Notes: generated from the letters alone by a model not told the origin. A stretch of DNA of 64,000 nucleotides from Rhizobacter sp. Root1238 (GCF_001425825.1 NZ_LMDM01000002.1:101252-165251); one strand, 5' to 3'. Shown: positions 36,275 through 46,612, counted from the first letter of the stretch. Program-made: numbers and translations.

Positions 36275-37306
36275 CTACACCACCGCCCCGGCGTTCGGAT
36301 CGTCCGGATCGGTCTCTTTGGCGGTCGCTTTCATCAGGTCTTCACGCTTCACGCCAAGCCACATCGCGATCGCGGCGGCGACGAAAACCGACGAGTAGAT
36401 GCCGAACAGGATGCCGATCGTCAGCGCCACCGCGAAGTAGTGCAGCGTCTGGCCGCCGAAGATCAGCATCGACAGCACCATCATCTGCGTGCTGCCGTGC
36501 GTGATGATGGTGCGGCTCATCGTGCTGGTGATCGCGTGGTCGATGACTTCGTGCGTCGACATCTTGCGGTACTTGCGGAAGGCCTCGCGGATCCGGTCGA
36601 AGATCACGACCGATTCGTTGACCGAGTAGCCCAGCACCGCGAGCACGGCCGCGAGCACCGACAGGCTGAACTCCCATTGGAAGAACGCGAAGAAGCCCAG
36701 GATGATGATCACGTCGTGCAGGTTGGCGACGATCGCGGCGACCGAGAACTTCCACTCGAAGCGGAACGCGAGGTACAGCATGATCCCGGCGATCACGAAG
36801 ACCAGCGCCTTGGCGCCGTCCTCGGCCAGTTCGCGGCCGACCTGCGGGCCGACGAATTCGTTGCGGCGCAGGGCCAACGGTTCGGCGTCGCCGGCCGTGC
36901 AGACCGGCCGCGAGACGGCCTCGCCCTTGTCGCTGACGAACTGCTTGACCGACACGGTGCCCTTCTCGGCCTGGCACAGCGCGCCGAACACCCGCTCGAC
37001 GACCACGTCCTGCTTGACGTCCGGCCGCACCGGCAGGCGGATCAGCACGTCGCGCGCGCTGCCGAAGTTCTGCACCTGGGCCTCGCCCAGCTGCAGCGTC
37101 TCGACGATGCCGCGCACCCGGTTGATGTCGGCCGATTGCGAATACGCCGTCTCGATCAGCGTGCCGCCGGTGAACTCGACCGACAGGTGCAGGCCGCGGG
37201 TCACGAGGAAGAACACCGCAGCCAGGAAGGTCAGCAGCGACACGACGTTGAACACCAGCGCGTGCCGCATGAACGGGATGTCGCGCTTGATCCGGAAGAA
37301 TTCCAT
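36275..37306 (-). CDS. secF: Protein translocase subunit SecF
   Basis: This 343-residue inner-membrane protein has six predicted transmembrane helices. It acts with SecD and YajC to drive late steps of Sec export using the proton motive force. Signatures are 'LHLSVEFTGGTLIETAY', 'GYSVNESVVIFDRIREAFRKYRKMS' and 'SMSRTIITHGSTQ'-like sequence in TSTMSRTIITHGST. It follows secD by 32 nt. The long frame upstream is out of phase with secD. Confidence 0.97.
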   Translation of the reverse strand: MEFFRIKRDIPFMRHALVFNVVSLLTFLAAVFFLVTRGLHLSVEFTGGTLIETAYSQSADINRVRGIVETLQLGEAQVQNFGSARDVLIRLPVRPDVKQDVVVERVFGALCQAEKGTVSVKQFVSDKGEAVSRPVCTAGDAEPLALRRNEFVGPQVGRELAEDGAKALVFVIAGIMLYLAFRFEWKFSVAAIVANLHDVIIILGFFAFFQWEFSLSVLAAVLAVLGYSVNESVVIFDRIREAFRKYRKMSTHEVIDHAITSTMSRTIITHGSTQMMVLSMLIFGGQTLHYFAVALTIGILFGIYSSVFVAAAIAMWLGVKREDLMKATAKETDPDDPNAGAVV

Positions 37307-37338
37307 GGAAATGCCTGCTTGTTCTGGTGTTGCGTGGA

Positions 37339-39240
37339 TCAGCCTTGCGACGGCTGGTCGCCCGGCGTGGCCGGTGCGCCGGGCGCACCCTGCGGACGCC
37401 AGACCTGGCCGATCGACACGCCCTTGAGCTTCTTCTTGCCGCCGTACCAGAGGTTCACGAGACCGCGCGAGAACATCACCGCCGAGAACATCGAGGTCAG
37501 GATGCCCAGGCAGTGCACGACCGCGAAGCCCTTGATCGGGCCGGAGCCGAAGGCCAGCAGCGCGACGCCGGCGATCAGCGTCGTGACGTTCGAGTCGAGG
37601 ATGGTCGCGAACGCCCGCTCGTAGCCGGCGTTGATCGCCGTCTGCGGTGCCGCGCCGTTGCGCAGCTCCTCGCGCACCCGCTCGTTGATCAGCACGTTGG
37701 CGTCGATCGCCATGCCCAGCGTCAGCGCGATGGCGGCAACGCCCGGCAGCGTCAGCGTGGCCTGCAGCATCGACAGCACCGCCACCAGCAGCAGCAGGTT
37801 GAACGCGAGCGCCAACGTCGAGAACACGCCGAACAGCATGTAGTAGCAGCACATGAACAGCGCGATCGCCGCGAAACCGCCCATCACGCTGTGGAAGCCC
37901 TTCGCGATGTTGTCGGCGCCGAGCGTCGGGCCGATCGTGCTCTCCTCGATGATGTCCATCGGCGCGGCCAGCGAGCCGGCGCGCAGCAGCAGCGCGGTGT
38001 CGGTGGCCTCGGACGGCGTCATCGAGCCGGAGATCTGGAAGCGGTTGCCGAGTTCGCCCTGGATCACCGGCGCGGTCACGACCTCGCCCTTGCCCTTCTC
38101 GAACAGGATGATCGCCATGCGCTTGCCGATGTTGTCGCGCGAGGTGTCGCGCATGATGCGCGCGCCCTTCGCATCGACGGTCAGGTCGACCTTCGGCTGC
38201 TGGGTCTGGCTGTCGAAGCCGGGCTGTGCGTCGGTGAGGCTGTCGCCGGTCAGCACGACGTTGCGCTTGACGATGATCGAGCGGCCGCCGCGTTCGACGA
38301 AGCGCTCGGTGCCGAACGGCACCGGCCCGCTGCCATTGGCCGCGGCGCTCGCTTCGGCGCTGTCGTCGACCATGCGCAGTTCGAGCGTCGCGGTGCGGCC
38401 GAGCGTCTGCTTGGCGCGCGCCGTGTCCTGCACGCCCGGCAGCTCGACGACGACGCGGTCGATGCCCTGCTGCTGGATCACCGGTTCGGCGACGCCCAGC
38501 TCGTTGACGCGGTTGTGCAGCGTCGTGATGTTCTGCTTGATCGCGGCGTCCTGCACGCGGCGGGCGGCCTCGGGCTTCAGTGCGCCGGACAGGCGGGTCT
38601 CGGTGCCGTCGGGCGTCTCGGTCCACTGCAGGTCCGGCAGCTGGTCGGTCAGCAGCGCGCGCGCTGCGTTCACCGTCTCCCGGTCGCGAAAGCGCACGTC
38701 GACGGTGTTGCCGTCGCGCGAGATGCCGGCGTGGCGCAGGTTCTTGTCGCGCAGCAGCGTGCGGATGTCGCCGGTCAGCGCCTCGGCCTTCTTGGTCAGC
38801 GCCGACTTCATGTCGACCTGCATCAGGAAGTGGACGCCGCCGCGCAGGTCCAGGCCGAGGTACATCGGCAGTGCATGGATCGCGCTCAGCCAGTGCGGCG
38901 AGCGCGACAGCAGGTTCAGCGCGACGATGTAGCTCGGGTCGTTCTCGTTCGGGTTCAGCGCGCGGTTGATCGCATCCTTGGCCTTGGCCTGGGTGTCGAG
39001 GTCGCTGAAGCGTGCGCGCACCGAGCTGCCGTCGAACTCGACGAAGTCGGGCTGGATGCCGGCGGTGGCCAGCACCTGCGACACGCGCTGCGTCATCGAG
39101 GAATCGAGCTTCAGCGTCGGCTTGCCGCTGCTGATCTGCACCGCCGGCGCTTCACCGAACACATTGGGCAGCGTGTACAGCAGGCCGACCACCAGGGCGA
39201 TCGCGAGGATCGCGTATTTCCACCACGGATAGCGATTCAT
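37339..39240 (-). CDS. secD: Protein translocase subunit SecD
   Basis: This 633-residue inner-membrane protein has an N-terminal helix and a large periplasmic P1 domain (~30-440; 'LGLDLRGGVHFLMQVD', 'ELGVAEPVIQQQGIDRVVVELPGVQD'). A C-terminal six-helix RND-like domain follows, containing 'LTLGMAIDANVLINERVREELRNG'. With SecF and YajC it forms the SecDF-YajC complex. It stands between yajC (10 nt upstream) and secF (32 nt downstream), so the three genes form an operon. Confidence 0.97.
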   Translation of the reverse strand: MNRYPWWKYAILAIALVVGLLYTLPNVFGEAPAVQISSGKPTLKLDSSMTQRVSQVLATAGIQPDFVEFDGSSVRARFSDLDTQAKAKDAINRALNPNENDPSYIVALNLLSRSPHWLSAIHALPMYLGLDLRGGVHFLMQVDMKSALTKKAEALTGDIRTLLRDKNLRHAGISRDGNTVDVRFRDRETVNAARALLTDQLPDLQWTETPDGTETRLSGALKPEAARRVQDAAIKQNITTLHNRVNELGVAEPVIQQQGIDRVVVELPGVQDTARAKQTLGRTATLELRMVDDSAEASAAANGSGPVPFGTERFVERGGRSIIVKRNVVLTGDSLTDAQPGFDSQTQQPKVDLTVDAKGARIMRDTSRDNIGKRMAIILFEKGKGEVVTAPVIQGELGNRFQISGSMTPSEATDTALLLRAGSLAAPMDIIEESTIGPTLGADNIAKGFHSVMGGFAAIALFMCCYYMLFGVFSTLALAFNLLLLVAVLSMLQATLTLPGVAAIALTLGMAIDANVLINERVREELRNGAAPQTAINAGYERAFATILDSNVTTLIAGVALLAFGSGPIKGFAVVHCLGILTSMFSAVMFSRGLVNLWYGGKKKLKGVSIGQVWRPQGAPGAPATPGDQPSQG

Positions 39241-39250
39241 GGCACGCGGC

Positions 39251-39583
39251 TTACTTGACGGTGCCCTTGGGCAGCACCTGCACGATGGAACTGCGCTGCA
39301 CCTGCACCTCGACGCCGTTGGCGATCTCGACGTGGATGAAGGTCTCGCCCAGCTTGGCGACCTTGCCGAGCAGCCCGCCGGCGATCACGACCTCGTCGCC
39401 CTTGACGACGGCCTCGATCATCGCCTTGTGCTCCTTCTGCCGCTTCATCTGCGGGCGGATCATCACGAAGTACATCACCACGAACAGCAGCACGAACGGC
39501 AGCATGCCGGTGATGCCGCCGCCAAACGGCGACTGGGCGCCTGCAGCGGGAGCGGCCTGGGCAAAAGCTTCGGAAATGAACAC
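39251..39583 (-). CDS. yajC: Preprotein translocase subunit YajC
   Basis: This 110-residue single-span membrane protein has one helix (GMLPFVLLFVVMYFVMI) followed by the basic RPQMKRQKEHKAM and a small cytoplasmic domain ('GDEVVIAGGLLGKVAKLGE'). The start is a GTG at 39583 (FISEAFAQ...), preceded by GAGGAT at proper spacing. The upstream frame to 39880 is non-coding in character. The usual upstream partner tgt is not adjacent; instead the ribosomal spc block diverges from here. Confidence 0.95.
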   Translation of the reverse strand: MFISEAFAQAAPAAGAQSPFGGGITGMLPFVLLFVVMYFVMIRPQMKRQKEHKAMIEAVVKGDEVVIAGGLLGKVAKLGETFIHVEIANGVEVQVQRSSIVQVLPKGTVK

Positions 39584-39714
39584 GTGAGAATCCTCAGTGG
39601 GCGCCCCGGCGCGCCGGACGGCGCGGGGCAGAAAAAATGAAAAGTCCGCGATTGTAGGTTCTGCCGCGCAGGCAAAGTTCTGGCGCTGCACCCGGTTTCT
39701 TTTGGCGGCCCGTG

Positions 39715-39744
39715 TTGACACGGCCTCTGGAACTCCTTCATAAT
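39715..39744 (+). promoter_or_regulatory. Sigma-70 promoter of the spc ribosomal block
   Basis: TTGACA (39715-39720) is a perfect -35 and CATAAT (39739-39744) a 5/6 -10, 18 nt apart. It lies within the 311-nt yajC-rplN gap and would start transcription near 39751, leaving a ~144-nt leader. The leader contains a perfect hairpin ACTGCGC-TT-GCGCAGT at 39861-39876, 18 nt before the rplN ATG. Elsewhere in the gap I see only a -10-like TACAAT on the reverse strand near 39652, possibly for yajC. Confidence 0.85.
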
Positions 39745-39894
39745 CCGCAGCTTCGCCGAAACGCCCGTTCGGTTCAGCATCAAAACTTGATGCGCCGGAT
39801 CGAAAGATGCCGAGATACCAGACGGGCAGCGGCTCCGCCCAAACCACGGGCCCAAGACTGACTGCGCTTGCGCAGTACAAGTTGGGGACTGAAC

Positions 39895-40263
39895 ATGATT
39901 CAAATGCAATCGCGGCTTGATGTCGCGGACAACACTGGCGCGAAATCCGTCATGTGCATCAAGGTGCTCGGCGGCTCGAAGCGTCGTTACGCCGGCATCG
40001 GTGACGTGATCAAGGTCAGCATCAAGGAGGCTGCGCCGCGTGGTCGCGTGAAGAAGGGCGAGGTCTACAGCGCCGTCGTCGTTCGCACCGCCAAGGGCGT
40101 TCGCCGCCAGGACGGCTCGCTGGTCAAGTTCGACGGCAATGCCGCCGTGCTGCTGAACGCCAAGCTCGAGCCCATCGGCACCCGCATCTTCGGCCCGGTC
40201 ACGCGTGAACTGCGTACCGAGCGCTTCATGAAGATCGTTTCGCTCGCACCTGAAGTGCTCTGA
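39895..40263 (+). CDS. rplN: 50S ribosomal protein L14
   Basis: This 122-residue 23S rRNA-binding protein is at the subunit interface (bridge with S12/h14). The whole sequence is recognisable, from '[27 protein letters not shown]' to '[24 protein letters not shown]'. It is the first gene of this spc block, as in the E. coli spc operon. The ATG with GGGGA upstream is used rather than an earlier ATG at 39868. Confidence 0.98.
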   Translation: MIQMQSRLDVADNTGAKSVMCIKVLGGSKRRYAGIGDVIKVSIKEAAPRGRVKKGEVYSAVVVRTAKGVRRQDGSLVKFDGNAAVLLNAKLEPIGTRIFGPVTRELRTERFMKIVSLAPEVL

Positions 40264-40288
40264 GCTGAGACAAGTCAAAGGACGAGCC

Positions 40289-40606
40289 ATGAACAAGATT
40301 CGTACAGGCGACGAGGTCATCGTGTTGACCGGTCGCGACAAGGGCAAGCGCGGCAAGGTTGTCGCGCGCATCGATGCTGACCACCTGACGGTCGACGGCG
40401 TGAACGTCGTCAAGAAGCATGTCAAGCCGAACCCGATGAAGGGCGCCACCGGCGGCATCGTCGACAAGGTCATGCCGATCCATCAGTCGAACATCGCCAT
40501 CTTCAATGCGGCGACCGGCAAGGGTGATCGCGTGGGCATCAAGTTGCTGTCTGACGGCAAGAAGGTCCGCGTGTTCAAGTCCAGCGGCGAAGAAATCAAG
40601 GCATAA
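40289..40606 (+). CDS. rplX: 50S ribosomal protein L24
   Basis: This 105-residue protein initiates assembly of the large subunit on 23S rRNA domain I. The KOW motif '[22 protein letters not shown]' is at residues 6-27. AAAGGA precedes the ATG. It is 25 nt after rplN. Confidence 0.98.
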   Translation: MNKIRTGDEVIVLTGRDKGKRGKVVARIDADHLTVDGVNVVKKHVKPNPMKGATGGIVDKVMPIHQSNIAIFNAATGKGDRVGIKLLSDGKKVRVFKSSGEEIKA

Positions 40607-40616
40607 GAGGTTAGCC

Positions 40617-41156
40617 ATGGCTCGTTTGCAACAGTTTTACCGCGAGAAGGTCGTTCCCGACCTCGTGACGAAGTTCGGCTATGTCTCGACGATGCAGGTT
40701 CCCCGCATCACGAAGATCACGCTCAACATGGGCGTGAGCGAGGCGGTGTCGGACAAGAAGGTCATGGAACACGCCGTCAGCGACCTGACCAAGATCGCCG
40801 GCCAGAAGCCCGTGGTCACCAAGTCGAAGAAGGCAATTGCCGGCTTCAAGATCCGTGACGGCGTGCCGATCGGCTGCATGGTCACGCTGCGCGGCGTCCA
40901 GATGTATGAATTCCTGGACCGCTTCGTGACGATCGCGCTGCCGCGCGTCCGTGACTTCCGCGGCATCTCGGGTCGTTCGTTCGATGGCCGTGGCAACTAC
41001 AACATCGGCGTCAAGGAACAGATCATCTTCCCCGAGATCGAGTACGACAAGGTCGATGCGTTGCGTGGTCTGAACATCAGCATCACGACGACTGCCAAGA
41101 GCGACGATGAAGCCAAGGCGCTCCTCGCTTCGTTCAAATTCCCGTTCAAGAACTGA
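40617..41156 (+). CDS. rplE: 50S ribosomal protein L5
   Basis: This 179-residue 5S-rRNA-binding protein of the central protuberance includes '[20 protein letters not shown]', '[15 protein letters not shown]', '[21 protein letters not shown]' and '[27 protein letters not shown]'. ATG at 40617 is 10 nt after the rplX stop and follows GAGGTTAGCC; an upstream ATG in rplX is ignored. In E. coli, S8 represses the operon by binding near this start; a matching structure was not verified here. Confidence 0.98.
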   Translation: MARLQQFYREKVVPDLVTKFGYVSTMQVPRITKITLNMGVSEAVSDKKVMEHAVSDLTKIAGQKPVVTKSKKAIAGFKIRDGVPIGCMVTLRGVQMYEFLDRFVTIALPRVRDFRGISGRSFDGRGNYNIGVKEQIIFPEIEYDKVDALRGLNISITTTAKSDDEAKALLASFKFPFKN

Positions 41157-41164
41157 GGTGGCCT

Positions 41165-41470
41165 GTGGCTAAGACATCCCTCATCCAGCGCGAAATCAAG
41201 CGCGAGCAACTGGTCGCCAAGTTCGCCAAGAAGTACGCCGAGCTGAAGGCCACGGCGAACGACGCGAAGAAGTCCGACGAAGAGCGTTACGTCGCGCGCC
41301 TGGAGCTGCAGAAGCTGCCGCGCAACGCGTACCCGACCCGTCAGCGCAACCGTTGCGAGCTGACCGGCCGCCCGCGTGGCACCTTCCGCAAGTTCGGCCT
41401 GGGCCGCAACAAGATCCGCGAACTCGCGTTCAAGGGCGACATCCCCGGTGTCGTCAAGGCCAGCTGGTAA
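41165..41470 (+). CDS. rpsN: 30S ribosomal protein S14, zinc-free form
   Basis: This 101-residue protein uses a GTG start at 41165 just after GAGGTGGCCT. It is the long C-minus form: only one cysteine ([11 protein letters not shown]) remains of the zinc ribbon, so it needs no zinc. That is the usual form in betaproteobacteria. '[31 protein letters not shown]' is diagnostic. Confidence 0.97.
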   Translation: MAKTSLIQREIKREQLVAKFAKKYAELKATANDAKKSDEERYVARLELQKLPRNAYPTRQRNRCELTGRPRGTFRKFGLGRNKIRELAFKGDIPGVVKASW

Positions 41471-41497
41471 TCGGCAGGACGATCAGGAGATATTCGA

Positions 41498-41893
41498 ATG
41501 AGCATGAGTGATCCTATCGCCGATCTGCTGACGCGCATCCGCAACGCACAGATGGTCCAGAAGACCTCCGTGACGATGCCGGCGTCGAAGCTGAAAGTGG
41601 CGATCACGCAAGTCCTGAAGGACGAGGGCTACATCGAGAGCTTTGCAGTGGTGGGCGACAAGTCCAAGCTGCAGCTCGAGATCACGCTGAAGTACTACGC
41701 CGGCCGCCCGGTGATCGAGCACATCGAGCGCGTCAGCCGCCCAGGTCTTCGGATCTACAAGGGCCGCCACGACATTCCGAGCGTGATGAACGGCCTCGGT
41801 GTCGCCATCGTGACCACGCCGAAGGGCGTGATGACGGATCGCAAGGCTCGCCAGGCCGGTATCGGCGGCGAAGTGCTTTGCTACGTCGCCTAA
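41498..41893 (+). CDS. rpsH: 30S ribosomal protein S8
   Basis: This 131-residue protein binds 16S rRNA helix 21. In enteric bacteria it is also the translational repressor of the spc operon. '[31 protein letters not shown]' and the C-terminal 'GEVLCYVA' are typical. CAGGAGA precedes the ATG at 41498; an ATG six bases later (MSDPI) is equally possible. Confidence 0.98.
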   Translation: MSMSDPIADLLTRIRNAQMVQKTSVTMPASKLKVAITQVLKDEGYIESFAVVGDKSKLQLEITLKYYAGRPVIEHIERVSRPGLRIYKGRHDIPSVMNGLGVAIVTTPKGVMTDRKARQAGIGGEVLCYVA

Positions 41894-41908
41894 GGAACGG
41901 AGAAGCGA

Positions 41909-42442
41909 ATGTCCCGCGTAGGAAAAATGCCGATCGCCGTCCCGCAAGGCGTGGATGTGTCGATCACCGCTGAGAAGATCAGCGTCAAGGGTTCGCTCGG
42001 CACGCTGGTGCGTCCGGTGAACGGGCTGGTGGCTGTCAAGAACGAAGGCGGCAAGCTGATGTTCACGCCGGCCAACGACAGCGTCGAAGCCGATGCGATG
42101 TCGGGCACGATGCGCGCGCTGGTGGCCAACATGGTCAACGGCGTCAGCAAGGGCTTCGAGAAGAAGCTGACGCTGGTGGGCGTGGGCTTCCGTGCCCAGG
42201 CCGCCGGTGCCAAGCTGAACCTGCAGATCGGTTTCTCGCATCCGGTCGCCAAGGACATGCCGGCCGGCATCACGGTCACCTGCCCGACGCAGACCGAGAT
42301 CTTGATCAAGGGATCCGACCGCCAGGTCGTCGGACAGATCGCCGCCGAAGTGCGCGCGATCCGGCCGCCCGAGCCCTACAAGGGCAAGGGCATCCGGTAT
42401 GCCGACGAAAAGGTCACCCTCAAAGAGACCAAGAAGAAGTAA
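41909..42442 (+). CDS. rplF: 50S ribosomal protein L6
   Basis: This 177-residue protein lies near the sarcin-ricin loop and consists of two related domains. '[17 protein letters not shown]', '[30 protein letters not shown]' and the C-terminal signature '[26 protein letters not shown]' are complete. Confidence 0.98.
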   Translation: MSRVGKMPIAVPQGVDVSITAEKISVKGSLGTLVRPVNGLVAVKNEGGKLMFTPANDSVEADAMSGTMRALVANMVNGVSKGFEKKLTLVGVGFRAQAAGAKLNLQIGFSHPVAKDMPAGITVTCPTQTEILIKGSDRQVVGQIAAEVRAIRPPEPYKGKGIRYADEKVTLKETKKK

Positions 42443-42454
42443 GGAGCGAACGAC

Positions 42455-42820
42455 ATGTTGAACAAAAAAGATCAGCGCATTCGTCGCTCCCGCCAGACCC
42501 GTGCACGCATTGCGGTGCAGCGCGTGGCGCGCCTGACGGTCTTCCGCACCAACCTGCACATCTACGCCAGCGTCATCTCCGACGACGGCCAGAAGGTGCT
42601 GGCCAGTGCCTCGACCGCCGAAGCCGACGTCCGCAAGGAACTGGGCGCTGCCGGCAAGGGTGGCAACGTGGCCGCGGCCACCGTCATCGGCAAGCGCATC
42701 GCCGAGAAGGCGAAGGCCGCCGGTGTCGAGAAGGTGGCGTTCGACCGCGCCGGTTTTGCATACCACGGCCGCATCAAGGCGCTGGCAGACGCGGCTCGTG
42801 AAGCCGGCCTGCAGTTCTGA
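42455..42820 (+). CDS. rplR: 50S ribosomal protein L18
   Basis: This 121-residue 5S-rRNA-binding protein starts 12 nt after rplF with AAGGAG upstream. The basic N-terminus '[17 protein letters not shown]' and '[26 protein letters not shown]' are characteristic. Confidence 0.98.
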   Translation: MLNKKDQRIRRSRQTRARIAVQRVARLTVFRTNLHIYASVISDDGQKVLASASTAEADVRKELGAAGKGGNVAAATVIGKRIAEKAKAAGVEKVAFDRAGFAYHGRIKALADAAREAGLQF

Positions 42821-42834
42821 CGAGGAATTCGAAA

Positions 42835-43353
42835 ATGGCAAAGTTTCAACCCCGCGCGCAAACTGAAGGCAACGACGACGGCCTGAAGGAAAAGATGATC
42901 GCGGTCAACCGCGTCACCAAGGTCGTCAAGGGTGGTCGCACGCTGAGCTTCGCGGCACTGACCGTGGTCGGTGATGGCGATGGCCGCATCGGCATGGGCA
43001 AGGGCAAGGCGAAGGAAGTTCCGGTCGCCGTGCAGAAGGCGATGGAATCCGCCCGCCGCAACATGGTCAAGGTCTCGCTGAAGAACGGCTCGATCCACCA
43101 CAAGGTGATCGGCGAGCACGGTGCTTCGCGCGTCCTGATGGCGCCGGCGAAGCCGGGTGACGGCATCATCGCCGGCGGCCCGATGCGCGCGGTGTTCGAA
43201 GTGATGGGCGTGACCGACATCGTCTGCAAGAGCCTCGGTTCGACCAACCCGTACAACCTCGTTCGCGCCACGCTGAATGCCCTGAAGCATGTCAGCACGC
43301 CGGCTGAGATCGCCGCCAAGCGTGGCCTGTCCGTCGAGCAGATCCTCGGCTGA
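42835..43353 (+). CDS. rpsE: 30S ribosomal protein S5
   Basis: This 172-residue protein at the mRNA entry side contributes to decoding fidelity. The double-stranded-RNA-binding-like N-terminal domain has '[48 protein letters not shown]'. The C-terminal domain includes '[29 protein letters not shown]'. Confidence 0.98.
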   Translation: MAKFQPRAQTEGNDDGLKEKMIAVNRVTKVVKGGRTLSFAALTVVGDGDGRIGMGKGKAKEVPVAVQKAMESARRNMVKVSLKNGSIHHKVIGEHGASRVLMAPAKPGDGIIAGGPMRAVFEVMGVTDIVCKSLGSTNPYNLVRATLNALKHVSTPAEIAAKRGLSVEQILG

Positions 43354-43373
43354 ACGGCACGCGGAGAAACATC

Positions 43374-43556
43374 ATGGCTGACAAGAAAACCGTCAAGATC
43401 AAGCTGGTCCGCAGCATCGCCGGCACGCGCGAGTCGCACCGCGCGACCGTGCGCGGCCTGGGCCTGCGCAAGCTGAACAGCGAATCGACGCTGGAAGACA
43501 CGCCGGCAGTGCGCGGCATGATCACCAAGGTCCAGTACCTGGTCAAAGTGCTCTGA
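43374..43556 (+). CDS. rpmD: 50S ribosomal protein L30
   Basis: This 60-residue protein has the standard short bacterial form. '[52 protein letters not shown]' covers essentially the whole protein. Confidence 0.97.
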   Translation: MADKKTVKIKLVRSIAGTRESHRATVRGLGLRKLNSESTLEDTPAVRGMITKVQYLVKVL

Positions 43557-43570
43557 GCCGAGGAACCATC

Positions 43571-44002
43571 ATGGAACTGAACAACATCAAGCCCGCCACG
43601 GGTGCCAAGCATGCCAAGCGCCGTGTCGGCCGTGGCATCGGCTCCGGCCTGGGCAAGACGGCCGGTCGCGGCCACAAGGGCCAGAAGTCGCGTTCGGGCG
43701 GCTACCACAAGGTCGGCTTCGAAGGCGGCCAGATGCCGCTGCAACGTCGCCTGCCGAAGCGCGGCTTCAAGTCGGCGCAGCTGAAGTACAACGCCGAGAT
43801 CACGCTGGCTGACCTCGAAGTGCTGGCCGTCGGCGAAGTCGACATGCTGACGCTGAAGCAGGCTGGCCTCGTCGGCCAGCTGGCCAAGGTGGTCAAGGTC
43901 ATCAAGACCGGCGAGCTGACCAAGAAGGTCGTGCTCAAGGGGATTGGCGCGACTGCCGGTGCGAAGGCCGTGATCGAAGCCGCTGGCGGCTCGGTGGCGT
44001 AA
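43571..44002 (+). CDS. rplO: 50S ribosomal protein L15
   Basis: This 143-residue protein has the extended Gly/Arg/Lys-rich N-terminal tail ('[51 protein letters not shown]') that penetrates the large subunit, followed by the globular C-terminus. A GAGG box precedes the ATG. secY follows after 44 nt. Confidence 0.98.
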   Translation: MELNNIKPATGAKHAKRRVGRGIGSGLGKTAGRGHKGQKSRSGGYHKVGFEGGQMPLQRRLPKRGFKSAQLKYNAEITLADLEVLAVGEVDMLTLKQAGLVGQLAKVVKVIKTGELTKKVVLKGIGATAGAKAVIEAAGGSVA

Positions 44003-44046
44003 GCCTTTTCGAACAGACTCCACCCACTCACTCGGGACGCGCTTCA

Positions 44047-45357
44047 GTGGCAACCAACGCGAATCAGCTGGCCAAGAGCGGCAAGTTCGGCGACCTCCGT
44101 CGTCGGCTCGTCTTCCTGGTGTTGGCGCTCGTCGTGTACCGCATCGGCGCGCACATCCCGGTGCCGGGCATCGATCCGAACCAATTGCAGGCGCTGTTCA
44201 AGGGCCAGCAGGGCGGGATCCTGAGCCTGTTCAACATGTTCTCGGGCGGTGCGCTGTCGCGCTTCACCGTCTTCGCGCTCGGCATCATGCCGTACATCTC
44301 GGCGTCGATCATCATGCAACTGATGACCTACGTGGTGCCGAGCCTGGAAGCGCTGAAGAAGGAAGGCGAGTCGGGCCGTCGCAAGATCACGCAGTACACC
44401 CGCTATGGCACGCTGGGCCTCGCGATTTTCCAGTCGCTGAGCATCGCGCTCGCACTGGAAGGCTCGCCCGGTCTGGTGGTGTCGCCTGGCTTCGGCTTCC
44501 GCATGACGGCGGTCGTGAGCCTGGTGGCCGGCACGATGTTCCTGATGTGGCTGGGTGAGCAGATCACCGAGCGCGGTCTGGGCAACGGCATCTCGATCCT
44601 GATCTTCGGCGGCATCGCGGCGGGTCTGCCGAATGCGATCGGTGGCCTGCTCGAGCTGGTGCGCACCGGTGCGATGGGTGTTCCGGTGATGCTGTTCATC
44701 CTGGTCGTGATCGCCGCGGTGACCTACGCTGTCGTGTTCGTCGAGCGGGGCCAGCGCAAGATCCTCGTGAACTATGCGAAGCGCCAGGTCGGCAACAAGG
44801 TCTACGGCGGCCAGTCGTCGCACCTGCCGCTGAAGCTGAACATGTCGGGCGTGATCCCGCCGATCTTCGCGTCGTCGATCATCCTGCTGCCGGCCACCGT
44901 GGTGAGCTGGTTCGCAACGGGCGAAAGCCTGCGCTGGCTGAAGGACCTGGCCGGCCTGCTGTCCCCGGGCCAGCCGATCTACGTGATGCTGTATGCCGCG
45001 GCGATCGTGTTCTTCTGCTTCTTCTACACGGCGCTGGTGTTCAACAGCCGCGAGACGGCAGACAACCTGAAGAAGAGCGGCGCGTTCATTCCGGGCATCC
45101 GTCCGGGCGACCAGACGGCCAAGCACATCGACCGCATCCTGTCCCGCCTGACGCTGGCCGGTGCGATCTACATCACGCTGGTCTGCCTGCTCCCCGAATT
45201 CCTGGTGCTGAAGTACAACGTTCCGTTCTACTTCGGTGGAACCTCGCTGCTGATCATCGTGGTTGTCACGATGGACTTCTGGGCGCAGGTGCAGTCTTAT
45301 GTGATGAGCCAGCAGTACGAGTCGCTGCTCAAGAAGGCGAATTTCAAGGCCAGCTGA
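44047..45357 (+). CDS. secY: Protein translocase channel subunit SecY
   Basis: This 436-residue inner-membrane protein has ten transmembrane helices that form the Sec pore. Clear elements are '[17 protein letters not shown]' (TM1/plug region), '[14 protein letters not shown]' (TM2), '[22 protein letters not shown]', the cytoplasmic loop '[16 protein letters not shown]' that contacts ribosome and SecA, and '[23 protein letters not shown]'. Translation starts at a GTG (44047). The SecDF-YajC accessory genes lie 5-8 kb upstream on the other strand. Confidence 0.98.
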   Translation: MATNANQLAKSGKFGDLRRRLVFLVLALVVYRIGAHIPVPGIDPNQLQALFKGQQGGILSLFNMFSGGALSRFTVFALGIMPYISASIIMQLMTYVVPSLEALKKEGESGRRKITQYTRYGTLGLAIFQSLSIALALEGSPGLVVSPGFGFRMTAVVSLVAGTMFLMWLGEQITERGLGNGISILIFGGIAAGLPNAIGGLLELVRTGAMGVPVMLFILVVIAAVTYAVVFVERGQRKILVNYAKRQVGNKVYGGQSSHLPLKLNMSGVIPPIFASSIILLPATVVSWFATGESLRWLKDLAGLLSPGQPIYVMLYAAAIVFFCFFYTALVFNSRETADNLKKSGAFIPGIRPGDQTAKHIDRILSRLTLAGAIYITLVCLLPEFLVLKYNVPFYFGGTSLLIIVVVTMDFWAQVQSYVMSQQYESLLKKANFKAS

Positions 45358-45399
45358 CGAGGCTGGTGATCGACGAAGACAGACACGAAACAGGCACGC

Positions 45400-45618
45400 A
45401 TGGCGAAAGACGACGTCATTCAGATGCAAGGCGAGATTCTGGAGAATCTGCCGAATGCCACGTTTCGTGTGAAGTTGGAAAACGGGCACATCGTGCTGGG
45501 CCACATCTCCGGAAAAATGCGGATGCACTACATCCGCATCCTGCCCGGCGACAAGGTGACAGTCGAGTTGACGCCCTACGATTTGACGCGGGCCCGCATC
45601 GTGTTCCGGGCCAAGTGA
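45400..45618 (+). CDS. infA: Translation initiation factor IF-1
   Basis: This 72-residue OB-fold protein binds the ribosomal A site during initiation. '[67 protein letters not shown]' is nearly consensus. It stands between secY and rpmJ, its common place in betaproteobacteria. Burkholderiales often carry a second infA elsewhere; this cannot be checked here. Confidence 0.97.
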   Translation: MAKDDVIQMQGEILENLPNATFRVKLENGHIVLGHISGKMRMHYIRILPGDKVTVELTPYDLTRARIVFRAK

Positions 45619-45677
45619 TAGTTCGGAACACGACGAGTTTGAATCAGGAAGCGCTCTGAAAGGGCCTAGGAGAAAGT

Positions 45678-45791
45678 ATGAAAGTTGCAGCATCGGTCAA
45701 GAAGATGTGCCGGAATTGCAAGGTCATCCGTCGCAAGGGCGTTGTGCGCGTGATCTGCACTGATCCGCGCCACAAGCAGCGCCAAGGCTGA
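45678..45791 (+). CDS. rpmJ: 50S ribosomal protein L36, zinc form
   Basis: This 37-residue protein is too short for most ORF filters. It begins [20 protein letters not shown] and continues with [12 protein letters not shown]. The zinc ligands Cys11, Cys14, Cys27 and His32 are intact, so it is the C-plus, zinc-binding form. AGGAGAAAGT precedes the ATG. The contrast with the zinc-free S14 in the same operon is normal for the group. Confidence 0.97.
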   Translation: MKVAASVKKMCRNCKVIRRKGVVRVICTDPRHKQRQG

Positions 45792-45827
45792 ACCTGGCCT
45801 TCGACGACAAGCGAATAGAGGAAGCAC

Positions 45828-46193
45828 ATGGCACGTATTGCTGGTATCAACATTCCGCCGCAAAAACACGCGGAGATCGGCCTGACGGCGATTTACGGCA
45901 TCGGTCGCAGCACCGCGCAGAAGATCTGCGCCGTCTGCAATGTTCCGTTCGATCGCAAGATCAAGGACCTGACCGACACCGACCTGGAGAAGATCCGGGA
46001 AGAAATCGGCCGCATGACGATCGAAGGCGACCTGCGCCGCGAGATGTCCATCAACATCAAGCGACTGATGGACCTCGGCTGCTACCGTGGCTTCCGTCAT
46101 CGCCGTGGCCTGCCGGTTCGCGGCCAGCGCACCAAGACGAATGCGCGCACTCGCAAGGGCCCGCGCAAGTCCGGCGCCCTGGTCAAGAAGTGA
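45828..46193 (+). CDS. rpsM: 30S ribosomal protein S13
   Basis: This 121-residue protein of the 30S head contacts tRNA and 50S bridges. It has '[33 protein letters not shown]' and the C-terminal '[30 protein letters not shown]'. It begins the alpha-operon portion (rpsM-rpsK-rpsD-rpoA-rplQ). Confidence 0.98.
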   Translation: MARIAGINIPPQKHAEIGLTAIYGIGRSTAQKICAVCNVPFDRKIKDLTDTDLEKIREEIGRMTIEGDLRREMSINIKRLMDLGCYRGFRHRRGLPVRGQRTKTNARTRKGPRKSGALVKK

Positions 46194-46210
46194 TTTGAGA
46201 GAAGGTCGAT

Positions 46211-46612
46211 ATGGCTAAAGCACCGAATACCGCTGCCCAGCGCGTGCGCAAGAAGGTCCGCAAGAATGTTGCGGACGGGATTGCCCACGTTCACGCATCG
46301 TTCAACAACACGATCATCACGATCACCGATCGTCAGGGCGGCGCGCTGTCCTGGGCTTCGAGCGGCGGCCAAGGCTTCAAGGGCTCGCGCAAGTCGACCC
46401 CCTTCGCAGCCCAGGTGGCAGCTGAAGTCGCCGGTCGTGCTGCCCAGGAACAGGGCATCAAGAACCTCGACGTGCGGATCAAGGGCCCGGGCCCCGGTCG
46501 TGAATCGTCGGTGCGCGCCCTGGCTTCGCTGGGCATCCGCATCAACTCGATTTCCGACGTGACGCCGGTGCCGCACAACGGCTGCCGTCCGCAGAAGCGT
46601 CGTCGCATCTGA
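46211..46612 (+). CDS. rpsK: 30S ribosomal protein S11
   Basis: This 133-residue platform protein contacts 16S rRNA near the mRNA exit. '[46 protein letters not shown]' and '[18 protein letters not shown]' are diagnostic. It ends 162 nt before rpsD, an unusually large gap for this operon, in which I see no further gene. Confidence 0.98.
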   Translation: MAKAPNTAAQRVRKKVRKNVADGIAHVHASFNNTIITITDRQGGALSWASSGGQGFKGSRKSTPFAAQVAAEVAGRAAQEQGIKNLDVRIKGPGPGRESSVRALASLGIRINSISDVTPVPHNGCRPQKRRRI

